Below are positions 9,879 to 19,728 of a DNA stretch of 64,000 nt, one piece after another. The notes below the pieces were generated by a model, which had not been told where the DNA came from, ran no database searches, and saw only the letters and a program-made list of their open reading frames with translations. The position numbers and the translations under genes were made by a program. Location of the stretch: NCBI RefSeq assembly GCF_036860695.1, contig NZ_JAYKGJ010000002.1, positions 626,001 to 690,000 on the forward strand, given 5' to 3'. How positions within the stretch are numbered: position 1 is the stretch's first letter; each line of letters starts with the position of its first letter. This DNA comes from Rosettibacter firmus (GTDB lineage: Bacteria; Bacteroidota; Ignavibacteria; Ignavibacteriales; Melioribacteraceae).

Positions 9879-10916
9879 ATGAGAAAAGTAAAAAATAAAA
9901 TAGTTATTCTATTAGTGATTAGTACTATGTTACTACCACTTTCAAATTACGCTGCGGGAGTTAATAAAATTGGTACTGCAGCTGCAACATTTTTAAGAAT
10001 TCCAGTCGGAGCGAGAGCCACAGGTATGGGAAGTGCTTTTGTTTCGATGATAAACGATCCTTCTGCTATTTACTGGAATCCTTCTGTACTTTCTACAATT
10101 AAATCTAACTCTTTGCTTTTAGACCATTCACCCTGGATGCCAGGAATTAATTTTGATTTTATTGGAATTGTTCTCCCATTTGAAAATTTAGGTACAGTTG
10201 GAATAAGCACAACATTTCTCTATACTCAAGAAATGGATGTTACAACACCTTATGCACCAATGGGAACAGGGGAAACATTTACAGCTTCGAGTTTTGCTGT
10301 TGGAATTTCTTATAGCAGATATTTAACAGATAAATTTTCTATAGGTGGAACTTTTAAATTTATTAAAGAAACAATTTATAACACATCTGCTTCGGGAATA
10401 GCTTTTGACATTGGTACAATTTACGAAACTCCATTTGCTGGTATTAGATTAGGTGCAAGCATATCAAATTTTGGAACAAAAATGAGAATGTATGGTGAAG
10501 ATTTGAATGTTAGAGTAGATATAGCACCAAATCAAGAAGGAAATAATCAAAGTATTGTTGGTAAACTTAATACCGAAGAGTTTGATATGCCTTTAATTAT
10601 GCGAATAGGTATTTCTGGTGAAGTTATAAATACCGATTTAATTAGATGGACACTTTCTGCTGATGGAATAAACCCAAATGATAATGCACAGAGCATTAAT
10701 ATTGGAACTGAGATTGGATTATTGAATAATCAGGTTTTATTCCGTGCTGGTTACAAAGATTTATTTCTTGAAAATAATGAAACCGGGCTGACATTTGGCT
10801 TCAGTCTAAATGATGTAAAAGTTTTTGGTGATGTATTAATTACAACAGAATATGCATATCAAAATTTTGTGCATTTAGGTAATTCTAACAGATTTACATT
10901 AATTATAAAATTTTAA
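9879..10916 (+). CDS. PorV/PorQ-like outer-membrane beta-barrel protein
   Basis: This 345-residue protein has a clear signal peptide ending near NYAAG. It continues with the PorV-type start TAAATFLRIPVGARATGMG and the DPSAIYWNPS motif, then alternating beta-strands to a terminal FTLIIKF. In type IX secretion PorV shuttles cargo on the outer membrane and helps remove or attach sorting domains; this family is often expanded near secreted glycan enzymes. Its place between the 1163-residue secreted protein and the tail-bearing binding protein fits a role as a dedicated secretion partner. It could be a paralogue rather than the main PorV. Confidence 0.75.
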   Translation: MRKVKNKIVILLVISTMLLPLSNYAAGVNKIGTAAATFLRIPVGARATGMGSAFVSMINDPSAIYWNPSVLSTIKSNSLLLDHSPWMPGINFDFIGIVLPFENLGTVGISTTFLYTQEMDVTTPYAPMGTGETFTASSFAVGISYSRYLTDKFSIGGTFKFIKETIYNTSASGIAFDIGTIYETPFAGIRLGASISNFGTKMRMYGEDLNVRVDIAPNQEGNNQSIVGKLNTEEFDMPLIMRIGISGEVINTDLIRWTLSADGINPNDNAQSINIGTEIGLLNNQVLFRAGYKDLFLENNETGLTFGFSLNDVKVFGDVLITTEYAYQNFVHLGNSNRFTLIIKF

Positions 10917-10970
10917 TAACAATCATCATGAAATCTCAATTAATTAACATAGTTATTAAATCCCAATAAA

Positions 10971-10978
10971 AAGGAGGG
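10971..10978 (+). promoter_or_regulatory. Strong ribosome binding site
   Basis: AAGGAGGG lies just before the ATG at 10982 and is near-perfectly complementary to the 16S 3' end. Most genes in this locus have weak sites, so the carbohydrate-binding protein that follows is probably made in large amount. Confidence 0.7.
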
Positions 10979-10981
10979 AGT

Positions 10982-13030
10982 ATGAAAAGAAAGACAAACA
11001 ACATTTATTCATTTATAACTTTTATCGTTACCATGTTAATTTTTAATTCAATAAGTGCACAAATGGTAACAGTAAAAATGAGAATAAATACAGCTACAGT
11101 TTTAGACACATTGCGTCCAAACCATATTGTTTTGGTTTGTGGAGAATCGCAAAAAGGAACAGATCCAGCAATTACATGGGATAAAAATACCGGCATAAAA
11201 GCAAAAAATATTGGTGGCGATTACTGGGAAGCAGAGTTTAAAGCCTATCCAGGAGATGTAATTAAATATAAATTTGTAACTTATTTTGATCTTAATACTC
11301 CTACATTTCACTGGTCTGGATGGGAAGGACCAATTGATGCTGGTTTTGCAACAGGTGATAACAGAGGATTAATAGTTGGCGATAAAGATACAACACTTCC
11401 AATTCAATATGTGAATGGCTGGGAAAATAAAGTCCAGCAATTCTGGAAACCTTTTGAAATCAAACCAGATTCAATTGCAATCTATTTCAGGGTAAATATG
11501 GGTGGTGCTAATTTCGATCCTGAAAAACAAGAAGTTGAAGTAAGAGGTGGTGCTCCACTTGGAACAGATAATCCATGGATAAAAATTTGTACTTTAAAAC
11601 GTGAAGTTAATAGTGTAAATGGAGGTTCATTCTGGTCTGGTGTAGCATATGTTGCAAAATCTGCAGTAACACCTGGAACTGTTCAGCAATTTAAATTTGT
11701 TATCAAATCTCCAGAAACATGGGAAAGTACACCAAATCGCTCCTTCACTTTCACTGAGGATATTATAAACAGTGGCGAAGTAACCATTCACTGGTATTAT
11801 TTCAATGATGTAATGCCTCGTGGCTCAAAAGTTTCAGCAAATGTTCTTTTTAGATTAAGATTGGATGCACTTGAAAAAGCTAATTTATTTAATAGAGCAC
11901 TCGGAGATAAAGTAGGAGTAACTGGTCCAAAAGGCTGGGCTTCTGGTGATTTTAATTTTGACACCGATCCTACAGTTCTCAAAATGACTTACAACCCTGA
12001 CCTCGAAGAATGGGATTTACTTGAACCATTTACTCTTTTCCCAAACGAAGTATTGAGTTATAAATATTATATTGCCTGGGATTCTTCTCGTGTTGATCCA
12101 AATAGCCCAAACTATATTCCCGGTTTACAACTTTCTAATGGCTGGGAAGAACCAGGTGTAACCGGTGGTGCAGATAGAAAATATACATTTACTGATCAAC
12201 CTGAACAGATTGTACCGGGTGATTTTGGTGCAGAATATCAATTCTTTAATAGTATTCATCCAAACGGTGTAATTAAAAATCCACTTAAACTCAAATTCAA
12301 AATTAATATGGCACCAGCTACTGATGTTGTAACAAATCCTACAAATCCACTTTTCAGACCGGGACTTGATACTGCTTATATTCAATTTGATGGAAGCTTA
12401 ATTCCTATTACTCAAGGTAAAACTATGTATGGAAGTGATAATCGTGTTATGTTGAGTGATCCTGATGGTGATATGATTTATACTGGTGAAATTGATCTAA
12501 ATCCTCCTACTTTTTATCAAGTTTGTTATAGAATAGTTTATACATCTCCTCAAGGTGAAATATGGAATGGTGGAGGTGTTCAAAAAGGAAGAAGATATTA
12601 TCAATACATTTTGCCAGTAAGTATAAATCCAGTTGTTTGGCCAGATACTTATGAACTCGCTTTAATGCAATGGAAAGCTTCTGATTTGACCGTGGAAGAT
12701 CATCCTGACTTAGGTCCAGTTACAGATATAGAGGCAGAACATGCAGTACCAACTGCTTATAAACTTTATCAAAATTATCCTAATCCATTTAATCCATCAA
12801 CAGTAATTACTTATGCAATACCAAAGACAGAAAATGTTAAGCTTGAGATTTATAATATACTCGGTCAAAAGGTAATTACTTTGTTTGATGGTCAACAATA
12901 TGCTGGAACTCATAGCATTTCATGGAATGGCAAAAATGATTTTGGACAGGATGTTACATCTGGAGTTTACTTTGTAAAACTAAGTGCTGGTTCGTTCTCT
13001 CAAGCTAAAAAAATGATGTTGATTAGATAA
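10982..13030 (+). CDS. Surface carbohydrate-binding protein: four beta-sandwich modules plus type IX sorting tail
   Basis: The 682-residue protein has a signal peptide (1-26), then four modules of about 120-150 residues (about 27-170, 171-288, 289-430, 431-575). The first begins VTVKMRINTATVLDTLRPN and the second SIAIYFRVNMGG. Residues ~598-682 form a classic sorting tail (YQNYPNPFNPSTVITYAIP ... FGQDVTSGVYFVKL). No enzyme motif is visible. The first two modules match the two modules attached to the neighbouring galactanase, so it is probably a non-catalytic surface glycan-binding protein, analogous to SusE/SusF. The stop codon is one base from the galactanase start, indicating one operon. 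Confidence 0.75.
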   Translation: MKRKTNNIYSFITFIVTMLIFNSISAQMVTVKMRINTATVLDTLRPNHIVLVCGESQKGTDPAITWDKNTGIKAKNIGGDYWEAEFKAYPGDVIKYKFVTYFDLNTPTFHWSGWEGPIDAGFATGDNRGLIVGDKDTTLPIQYVNGWENKVQQFWKPFEIKPDSIAIYFRVNMGGANFDPEKQEVEVRGGAPLGTDNPWIKICTLKREVNSVNGGSFWSGVAYVAKSAVTPGTVQQFKFVIKSPETWESTPNRSFTFTEDIINSGEVTIHWYYFNDVMPRGSKVSANVLFRLRLDALEKANLFNRALGDKVGVTGPKGWASGDFNFDTDPTVLKMTYNPDLEEWDLLEPFTLFPNEVLSYKYYIAWDSSRVDPNSPNYIPGLQLSNGWEEPGVTGGADRKYTFTDQPEQIVPGDFGAEYQFFNSIHPNGVIKNPLKLKFKINMAPATDVVTNPTNPLFRPGLDTAYIQFDGSLIPITQGKTMYGSDNRVMLSDPDGDMIYTGEIDLNPPTFYQVCYRIVYTSPQGEIWNGGGVQKGRRYYQYILPVSINPVVWPDTYELALMQWKASDLTVEDHPDLGPVTDIEAEHAVPTAYKLYQNYPNPFNPSTVITYAIPKTENVKLEIYNILGQKVITLFDGQQYAGTHSISWNGKNDFGQDVTSGVYFVKLSAGSFSQAKKMMLIR

Positions 13031-13031
13031 T

Positions 13032-15254
13032 ATGAAATTATTAGGAAAAATATTTTTAATTCTGACTCTTTTTTGTTTGAATTTGTATTCACAGACTGAT
13101 GATTTTATAAGAGGAGTGGACATTTCGTTCACTCCTCAAATTGAAGATCTTGGTGGTAAATATAAATTAAATGGTGTTGTTAAAGATTTACTGGATATTC
13201 TAAAGGAAAAAGGTGTGAATTATATTCGATTAAGAATATGGCACACTCCAAAAGATGGCTATTGTGGATTAGAAAAAACAATTCAATTTGCAAAGAGAAT
13301 AAAAGAAAAAGGTTTTAAATTTTTACTTGATTTTCACTATTCAGATTCATGGGCAGACCCAGAAAAACAAACCAAACCCGCTGCATGGTCTAACCTTTCT
13401 TTTGAATCTTTAAAAGATAGTGTTTATTCATACACAAAATTTGTACTCGAATCTCTAAGAGCTAATAATGTTCTCCCAGAAATGGTACAGATTGGAAATG
13501 AAGTCACAAATGGTATGCTCTGGCCTGATGGAAAAATCTATGATCCAACTCTTAATCAAAGTATACAATGGGTAAAGTTTGCACAACTTCTTCAAGCAGG
13601 CATTAATGCCGTAAAAGATGTTGATTCATCAAACATTAAAATTATGATTCACATTGATAGAGGTGGTGATAATAATGGCGCAGTGTATTTCTTCAATAAA
13701 TTAAAAGAACAAAAAATTAATTTTGATGTAATTGGGCTTTCATTTTATCCCTGGTGGCATGGAACTCTTGAACAATTGAAATATAATTTGAATGATTTAT
13801 CAACAAGATATAATAAAGATATTATTGTTGTTGAAACAGCTTATCCATGGACATTAAACTATCAAATCGATAATCATGGAAATATAGTAGGACAAAATAC
13901 AAAATTATTACAGGGTTTTCCTGCTTCGTTGAAAGGACAAAAAGATTTCTTAATTATTCTAAAAAAAATCATAAAAGAAACAAAGAATAATAAAGGGAAA
14001 GGATTTTTTTATTGGGAACCAGCTTATATTTCTGTACCACCAATTGGTTCATCATGGGAAAATTTAACACTTTTTGGTTTTACAAATTCAAATCTCGAGG
14101 CTGAAGCACTTTCATCAATAGATGTTTTTCTTCCTGATGTAGATTATGCAACTATAAATGTTAAAATGAGAATAAATACTTCTACATTAAATGATACATT
14201 AAAACCAAATGGAATTGTTCAATTAAGAGGAGAAGTAAAAGGAAAAAGTTCAAGTTTATTACCAAGTGGTGAAAGAATTACCTGGGATAATCTTTCAGAA
14301 TTAATTTTCAAAAATATTGATGGAGATAATTGGGAATATACATTTCAAATGTATGAAGGAGATACTCTTGAATATTCAATTTGGACAGGTCATACAAAAA
14401 CTAAATATACTTATTTGAGTGGAGGCTGGGAGGGTCCTGTTATTCCTTTTGATAATAGCAATAAAAATTATCGATTATTTATTGCAGGCAAAAATGATAC
14501 AATACTTCCTGTTCAATATTATAATTCTTCAAAAAGTAAAATTTATCAGTACTTTTCACCATTCAAACAGAATAATGATTCAATTGGTATTATGTTCAGA
14601 GTCAATCTCGCACATTTGATGAGCAAAGGAATTTTTGATCCTGCGAAAAATGGTCCAGTTGTTGTTCGAGGGGATTCAATCGAATCAGAAGGAATTCTTT
14701 CCTGGAATAGAAATAAATTAATCTTAAAAAGAGAAGAACCGAGTGTTGCAAATAATTCATTCTGGTCTGGAATTGTCTATTTTCCAAAATATTTAATTCA
14801 AAAAGGACGTAAAATTCATTATAAATTTTATATAGATAATGCACCATTCAATGGCTGGGAAAATTCAATACCAGATCGATATTTTTATTTTCCTTCAGAA
14901 GACTCAACATTAGCATGGAAATTTTTTAATGATAAAAATTTGATCACAGATATAAAAGAAGACAAATCTTTACCTGATGATATAAAACTATATCAAAATT
15001 ATCCTAATCCATTTAATTCAAGCACAACAATAAAATATGAGCTTAATAAAGATTCTTATGTATCTCTGTGTATTTATAATTCTCTTGGTGAATTAGTAAA
15101 AGTCCTTGATAATAAATTCATTAAAGCTGGTTCTTATTCAATTCTCTGGGATGGAAGAGATGATAATGGTATTTACGTACCTTCTGGAATATATTTCCTG
15201 AATTTAGTAGCAAACGAAAAAAGACTTGTTAATAAATTAATTTTATTAAAGTGA
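13032..15254 (+). CDS. Arabinogalactan endo-beta-1,4-galactanase (GH53) with two binding modules and sorting tail
   Basis: This 740-residue protein has a signal peptide (1-20) and a GH53 TIM barrel (about 24-368). The opening FIRGVDISFTPQIEDLGG and LRIWHTP are characteristic. The likely acid/base is Glu157 in QIGNEVTNGMLWP and the nucleophile Glu268 in VVETAYPWT. Two beta-sandwich modules follow (about 374-515 and 516-640), homologous by eye to modules of the preceding gene. A YQNYPNPFN sorting tail closes the protein. It should cleave beta-1,4-galactan, the side chain of rhamnogalacturonan I, at the cell surface. This gene gives the strongest clue to the substrate of the whole locus. Confidence 0.92.
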   Translation: MKLLGKIFLILTLFCLNLYSQTDDFIRGVDISFTPQIEDLGGKYKLNGVVKDLLDILKEKGVNYIRLRIWHTPKDGYCGLEKTIQFAKRIKEKGFKFLLDFHYSDSWADPEKQTKPAAWSNLSFESLKDSVYSYTKFVLESLRANNVLPEMVQIGNEVTNGMLWPDGKIYDPTLNQSIQWVKFAQLLQAGINAVKDVDSSNIKIMIHIDRGGDNNGAVYFFNKLKEQKINFDVIGLSFYPWWHGTLEQLKYNLNDLSTRYNKDIIVVETAYPWTLNYQIDNHGNIVGQNTKLLQGFPASLKGQKDFLIILKKIIKETKNNKGKGFFYWEPAYISVPPIGSSWENLTLFGFTNSNLEAEALSSIDVFLPDVDYATINVKMRINTSTLNDTLKPNGIVQLRGEVKGKSSSLLPSGERITWDNLSELIFKNIDGDNWEYTFQMYEGDTLEYSIWTGHTKTKYTYLSGGWEGPVIPFDNSNKNYRLFIAGKNDTILPVQYYNSSKSKIYQYFSPFKQNNDSIGIMFRVNLAHLMSKGIFDPAKNGPVVVRGDSIESEGILSWNRNKLILKREEPSVANNSFWSGIVYFPKYLIQKGRKIHYKFYIDNAPFNGWENSIPDRYFYFPSEDSTLAWKFFNDKNLITDIKEDKSLPDDIKLYQNYPNPFNSSTTIKYELNKDSYVSLCIYNSLGELVKVLDNKFIKAGSYSILWDGRDDNGIYVPSGIYFLNLVANEKRLVNKLILLK

Positions 15255-15263
15255 GTGTAAAAT

Positions 15264-17828
15264 ATGTTTAAGAAAACTTTATTATTTCTTTTTATAATTT
15301 TCTCGGTTATATATTCTCAAAGGAATGAAAATAATATCTATGTTGATAAAGATGGTATACTTAGATGGCAAAATACAGATGAAGAAGTAAGATTATTTGG
15401 AGTAAATTATACCACACCATTTGCTTATGCTTATAGAGCTCATAAAAGATTGGGACTTTCATTAAAACAAGCAATTGATCTTGATGTTGAGCAATTCGTT
15501 CGACTTGGATTTGATGCTTTTAGAGTTCATATGTGGGATAGAGAAATTTCTGATAAAGAAGGAAATCTTTTACAGAATGAACATCTTGATTTATTTGATT
15601 ATCTCATCTACAAACTTTCACAAAAAGGAATAAAAATAATTATCACACCAATTGCATGGTGGGGAACAGCCTGGCCTGAACCTGAGTTCGAGACACCAGG
15701 TTTCTCAAGTTCTTATTCAAAAGTTGAAATGATTTCAAATCCAGATGCACGAAAATCACAAAAAAATTATTTGAAACAAATTATAAATCATTTCAATCCT
15801 TATACTAAACTAAAATACAAAGACGAACCATCAATTATAGCAGTTGAAATTATTAATGAACCACATCATCCAGATGATACATCACTTGTTAGAAAATACA
15901 TAAATGAAATGTATGATGCATTACGTGAAGAGAATTTCACTAAACCTATTTTTTACAATATTAGCGAAAGCTGGAGTGATTCACAGGCTCAAGCAGTTTG
16001 CAACTCTAAAGTTGAAGGTGTTTCATTTCAATGGTATCCCACAGGTTTAGTTCACAATAAAATTTTAAATGGCAATTATTTAATTAATGTTAACAAGTAT
16101 AAAATTCCATCTGAAAATATTAAAGGATTTAATCAAAAAGCAAAAATGGTATACGAATTTGATGCTGCTGACATAGGTTCTTCTTTTATGTATCCAGCAA
16201 TGGCAAGAAGTTTTAGAGAAGCAGGAATGCAATTTGCAACTATGTTCGCTTACGATCCTTCTCAAATTGCATGGAGTAATACTGAATATCAAACTCATTT
16301 TCTAAATCTTTTATACACACCTTCAAAAGCCATTAGTTTGATGATTGCCTCGAAAGTATTTCATTATTTGCATAAAAAATCTTATGGAGATTTTCCTCAA
16401 AATAACAGGTTCGAAAATTTTAGAATTAGTTATGAAGAGAATTTAACAGAATTAAATTCACCAGTAGAATTTATTTATTCTAATTCTACACAATCTCTCC
16501 CTGTTTCTCCAGATAGTTTGATTTTGATAGCTGGTACTGGTAATTCGAAAATTATTAATTATGACGGAACTGGAGCATACTTTTTAGAAAAAAAAGAAAG
16601 TGGAATATGGAGACTGGAAGTATATCCAGATGTTTTATGGCTCAGAGATCCTTTTGAACAAACAAGTACAAAAAAACAAATCGCAAAACTTTTCTGGAAT
16701 GAAAGAACTATAAAAATATTTCTCCCTGAACTAAAAGAAAATTTTAAAATCATTCCTTTAAGCAGTAATCAAAAATCTTTTTATTCATTTAAAAATGAAT
16801 TTAAAGTTAAACCAGGAATTTATTTGCTTTGTGTAAATAATCTGGAGTCTAATAAGGTCAAGAAATATTTAAATCGTAAAAAATTTTTAGATGGTTTATA
16901 TACTCCAGAATTTAAGAATGATCTTCCTGTTGATGTAGTGAATAAAACACCGCACTATATTTTAGTTAATGATTATCAAAAATTTCTTTTTGAAATTGCA
17001 TCTAAAGAAAACATTGAAGAAGCAGCTTTGTACATAAGAAGATTAGGATGGAGAAGATTTCAAAAATTTATTCTAAAAAACACACACGGCTTTAATTATG
17101 TTTTAAGTGATTCACTAAACTTATTAAATGCTGGCGACCTTGAATTCTGTGTAACAGCTAAAATTAATAACAAAGTATACACATTTCCTGATGGCAAAGA
17201 AATTAGTCCAGATGATTGGGATTTTTACTTTGATAATTTATGGAAGACAAAAGTTTTAGATAAAAATACACCTGTTGAATTATTTAATGCATCAAGAGAT
17301 TATAAAGATTTAGTTTTTCCACAATTTACAAACTCAACAAGATTTTTTGTTGATTACAATAATGGTTCTACAAGTGAATTAAGCACAATTAAAATATCAG
17401 TGCAAACATCTGGCAAAGATGAATTTCCATTTGGATTTCAATTAAACCTGAGCACAATATTAAATTCTATTAAAAGCAATCTATCTAATTACAAAACAAT
17501 TATTCTAAAAGCTCGCACATTGAATGATGATAAACTTAAGATGAAAATTAATTTTATTACTGATGATGGCAAATGTTTTCAGAGTGAAACTGAATTAAGC
17601 AAGTTAATGGAAGAAAAAGTTTTATCATTAGATGATTTCAAAAAAGGATCTTCTTTAATCCTTCCATTTTCATATCCAAAATTTCTACCAAAAATTTGGA
17701 ATAATAATTCACAATCAGAAAATGAAAAGTTGACTTTAGATAAAGTAGAATTTCTTCAGTTTATAATTGATAAAAATGAAAACAAACCAGACCACACTTT
17801 TGAAATAGAAAGTTTGATAATAAAATAA
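15264..17828 (+). CDS. Secreted GH5-like (clan GH-A) glycoside hydrolase, unassigned subfamily
   Basis: This 854-residue protein has a signal peptide (1-19). The TIM barrel spans about 24-360: LFGVNYTTPFAYAYRAH near strand 1, RVHMWD near strand 3, Glu199 in VEIINEP (acid/base) and Glu298 in MVYEFDAADIG (probable nucleophile). About 490 further residues contain beta-rich segments I cannot name. It ends without the sorting tail seen on its two upstream neighbours, so it may stay in the periplasm. Clan membership is well supported; the substrate is not, although its position last in the galactan operon suggests arabinogalactan or a linked mannan/galactan fragment. Confidence 0.75.
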   Translation: MFKKTLLFLFIIFSVIYSQRNENNIYVDKDGILRWQNTDEEVRLFGVNYTTPFAYAYRAHKRLGLSLKQAIDLDVEQFVRLGFDAFRVHMWDREISDKEGNLLQNEHLDLFDYLIYKLSQKGIKIIITPIAWWGTAWPEPEFETPGFSSSYSKVEMISNPDARKSQKNYLKQIINHFNPYTKLKYKDEPSIIAVEIINEPHHPDDTSLVRKYINEMYDALREENFTKPIFYNISESWSDSQAQAVCNSKVEGVSFQWYPTGLVHNKILNGNYLINVNKYKIPSENIKGFNQKAKMVYEFDAADIGSSFMYPAMARSFREAGMQFATMFAYDPSQIAWSNTEYQTHFLNLLYTPSKAISLMIASKVFHYLHKKSYGDFPQNNRFENFRISYEENLTELNSPVEFIYSNSTQSLPVSPDSLILIAGTGNSKIINYDGTGAYFLEKKESGIWRLEVYPDVLWLRDPFEQTSTKKQIAKLFWNERTIKIFLPELKENFKIIPLSSNQKSFYSFKNEFKVKPGIYLLCVNNLESNKVKKYLNRKKFLDGLYTPEFKNDLPVDVVNKTPHYILVNDYQKFLFEIASKENIEEAALYIRRLGWRRFQKFILKNTHGFNYVLSDSLNLLNAGDLEFCVTAKINNKVYTFPDGKEISPDDWDFYFDNLWKTKVLDKNTPVELFNASRDYKDLVFPQFTNSTRFFVDYNNGSTSELSTIKISVQTSGKDEFPFGFQLNLSTILNSIKSNLSNYKTIILKARTLNDDKLKMKINFITDDGKCFQSETELSKLMEEKVLSLDDFKKGSSLILPFSYPKFLPKIWNNNSQSENEKLTLDKVEFLQFIIDKNENKPDHTFEIESLIIK

Positions 17829-17836
17829 TTTTATTG

Positions 17837-17926
17837 AATCCCTTTCATATTTCTTTTTTAGTTCTATTGAATCACTTGCATAGTCTAAGTATATTAACAT
17901 ATATAATTATTTATCAGAAAGGGATT
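17837..17926. repeat. 10-bp inverted repeat spanning the purC leader
   Basis: AATCCCTTTC (17837-17846) is the exact reverse complement of GAAAGGGATT (17917-17926). The second arm contains the purC ribosome binding site. A TATAAT hexamer (17902-17907) lies in the 70-base loop. In RNA starting upstream of both arms the pairing would hide the purC site. This may be chance. Confidence 0.3.
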
Positions 17927-17930
17927 TTTG

Positions 17931-18827
17931 ATGGGAATTAATGTTATCACAAAAACAAATTTTGAAAATCTAAAATTCTTCAAAAGTGGAAAAGTACGTG
18001 ACATTTATGATTTAGGTGAATATTACTTAATTGTGTCTACCGATAGAATCTCTGCATTTGATGTTATTATGAATGAAGGAATTCCATATAAAGGTGAAGT
18101 TTTAAATAGAATTTCAGCTTTCTGGTTTGATTTTACTAAAGATATTATTGATAATCATTTAATCACAACAAATGTTGATGAATATCCAGATGAATGTAAA
18201 CCTTATAAAGAAATTTTGAAAAATCGTTCGATGCTTGTTAAGAAAGCTGAATTAATTCCACTTGAATGTATTGTTCGTGGTTATATTACAGGATCTGGTT
18301 GGAATGATTATAAAAAAACTGGTTCAATTTGTGGTATTAAACTTCCAGAAGGATTGGTAGAATCTGAAAAATTACCAGAACCAATTTTTACTCCATCAAC
18401 AAAAGCAGAAATTGGTTTACACGATGAAAACATTGATGAAGAAAAAGCAATTTCTTTGGTTGGAAAAGAAACATTCAATTTCTTAAAAGAAGTTACTATC
18501 AATATTTATAAAAAAGCTTCGGAATATGCACTTCAAAAAGGAATTATAATAGCCGATACAAAAATGGAATTTGGTTATTATGATGGGAAAATAATATTGA
18601 TTGATGAACTGCTCACACCAGATTCATCAAGATTCTGGCCACTGGAAGAATATAAAAAAGGAGTATCACAAAATAGTTTTGATAAACAGTATGTTCGTGA
18701 TTATCTGCTATCAATTAATTTTAATAAAAAGCCACCAGCACCACCATTACCAGAAGAAGTAATATTTAATACAAGTAAAAAGTATCAAGAAGCACTTTAT
18801 AAGCTAACAGGAGAAATAATATCTTAA
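17931..18827 (+). CDS. purC: Phosphoribosylaminoimidazole-succinocarboxamide synthase
   Basis: SAICAR synthetase joins aspartate to CAIR in de novo purine synthesis. Family motifs are [44 protein letters not shown] and TPDSSRFWP. At 298 residues it belongs to the longer form of the family. The ATG at 17931 is chosen because AGAAAGGGA sits 8-15 bases upstream; an in-frame TTG one codon earlier is less likely. A TATAAT (17902-17907) could be its -10 element, but no well-spaced -35 is seen. The stop overlaps the next start (TAATG). Confidence 0.95.
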   Translation: MGINVITKTNFENLKFFKSGKVRDIYDLGEYYLIVSTDRISAFDVIMNEGIPYKGEVLNRISAFWFDFTKDIIDNHLITTNVDEYPDECKPYKEILKNRSMLVKKAELIPLECIVRGYITGSGWNDYKKTGSICGIKLPEGLVESEKLPEPIFTPSTKAEIGLHDENIDEEKAISLVGKETFNFLKEVTINIYKKASEYALQKGIIIADTKMEFGYYDGKIILIDELLTPDSSRFWPLEEYKKGVSQNSFDKQYVRDYLLSINFNKKPPAPPLPEEVIFNTSKKYQEALYKLTGEIIS

Positions 18828-19117
18828 TGTTTCCCATTCGAATTAGTAAATATGATAACGATAATCTTTTAATATTATGGGATGATAATCACGAACAAAA
18901 AATTAAATTTGCAAATCTTCGCTATTTATGTCCATGTGCTATTTGTGAAACTGAGCGAATAGAAAATGGTAAATCATATATACCAATTTATTCAACAGAG
19001 CAAATAACTATAAAAGAAATTAAAATAATTGGGAATTATGCTTTGAATGTTGTATGGAATGATAATCATGATACTGGTATTTATGATTTTCCTTATCTAA
19101 GACAATTATCTGGTTAA
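18827..19117 (+). CDS. DUF971 (gamma-butyrobetaine hydroxylase N-terminal-like) small protein
   Basis: This 96-residue protein shows the DUF971 pattern: an opening beta-hairpin (ILWDDNHEQKI), LRYLCPCAICE with the cysteine cluster, and a closing VWNDNHDTGIYDFPYLRQL. In eukaryotic gamma-butyrobetaine hydroxylases the equivalent fold binds zinc through such cysteines and histidine. Free-standing bacterial copies have been linked to iron-sulfur protein handling, but the role is not settled. It is coupled to purC by a one-base overlap and precedes pgsA by 14 bases. Confidence 0.8.
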   Translation: MFPIRISKYDNDNLLILWDDNHEQKIKFANLRYLCPCAICETERIENGKSYIPIYSTEQITIKEIKIIGNYALNVVWNDNHDTGIYDFPYLRQLSG

Positions 19118-19131
19118 TACTTACACTTATC

Positions 19132-19728
19132 ATGGTACTACCAAATCAATTAACTGTTTTAAGAATTATTCTCACACCAATTTTTTTGTATCTATTTCTG
19201 TATGGTGAAAATACCACTCTACAAATTTCATTCGTAGTTTTCATTATTGCAGCAATTACCGATTGGTATGATGGCTGGCTTGCACGTAAATTTAATTACA
19301 TTACTGAATGGGGAAAATTTTTAGATCCATTAGCAGATAAAATTTTAACTTCTGCTGCTTTTATAGGTTTTGTATTAGTTAATGTACTTGAATTGTGGAT
19401 GGTAATTTTAATAATAATTCGAGATATATTGATAACAGGTATAAGAATTTATGCAGACTATAAAAAAGTATCTTTTTCTACCAGTTATTCAGCTAAATGG
19501 AAAACTTTTTTACAAATGTTCTTTATTTATTATTTGTTATTCATATATACAATAAAAACTATTGATTGGATATATACAGGTAGAGAAAAATTTTTTAACC
19601 TGCTTCTTCACCCACTTTTAATTTATTACTCAATGCTTTTTATAACTTTATTTACTGTTGTAACTGGAATTACTTACATTTACACAAATAGATTATTGAT
19701 TAAGCAATTATTTGGAGTTAAAAATTAA
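19132..19728 (+). CDS. pgsA: CDP-diacylglycerol--glycerol-3-phosphate 3-phosphatidyltransferase
   Basis: This 198-residue membrane enzyme makes phosphatidylglycerophosphate, the first committed step to phosphatidylglycerol. The CDP-alcohol phosphatidyltransferase signature is complete: DGWLARKFNYITEWGKFLDP followed by LADK, with the three catalytic Asp residues. It is preceded by the typical MVLPNQLTVLRIILTP start and has about five membrane segments. The next gene encodes the phosphatase for its product, and the two overlap by 17 bases. Confidence 0.93.
   Translation: MVLPNQLTVLRIILTPIFLYLFLYGENTTLQISFVVFIIAAITDWYDGWLARKFNYITEWGKFLDPLADKILTSAAFIGFVLVNVLELWMVILIIIRDILITGIRIYADYKKVSFSTSYSAKWKTFLQMFFIYYLLFIYTIKTIDWIYTGREKFFNLLLHPLLIYYSMLFITLFTVVTGITYIYTNRLLIKQLFGVKN

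Noticed and set aside
17829-17930. Purine riboswitch before purC
   Set aside because: The conserved three-way junction core sequences are absent; only a 10-bp inverted repeat is present.
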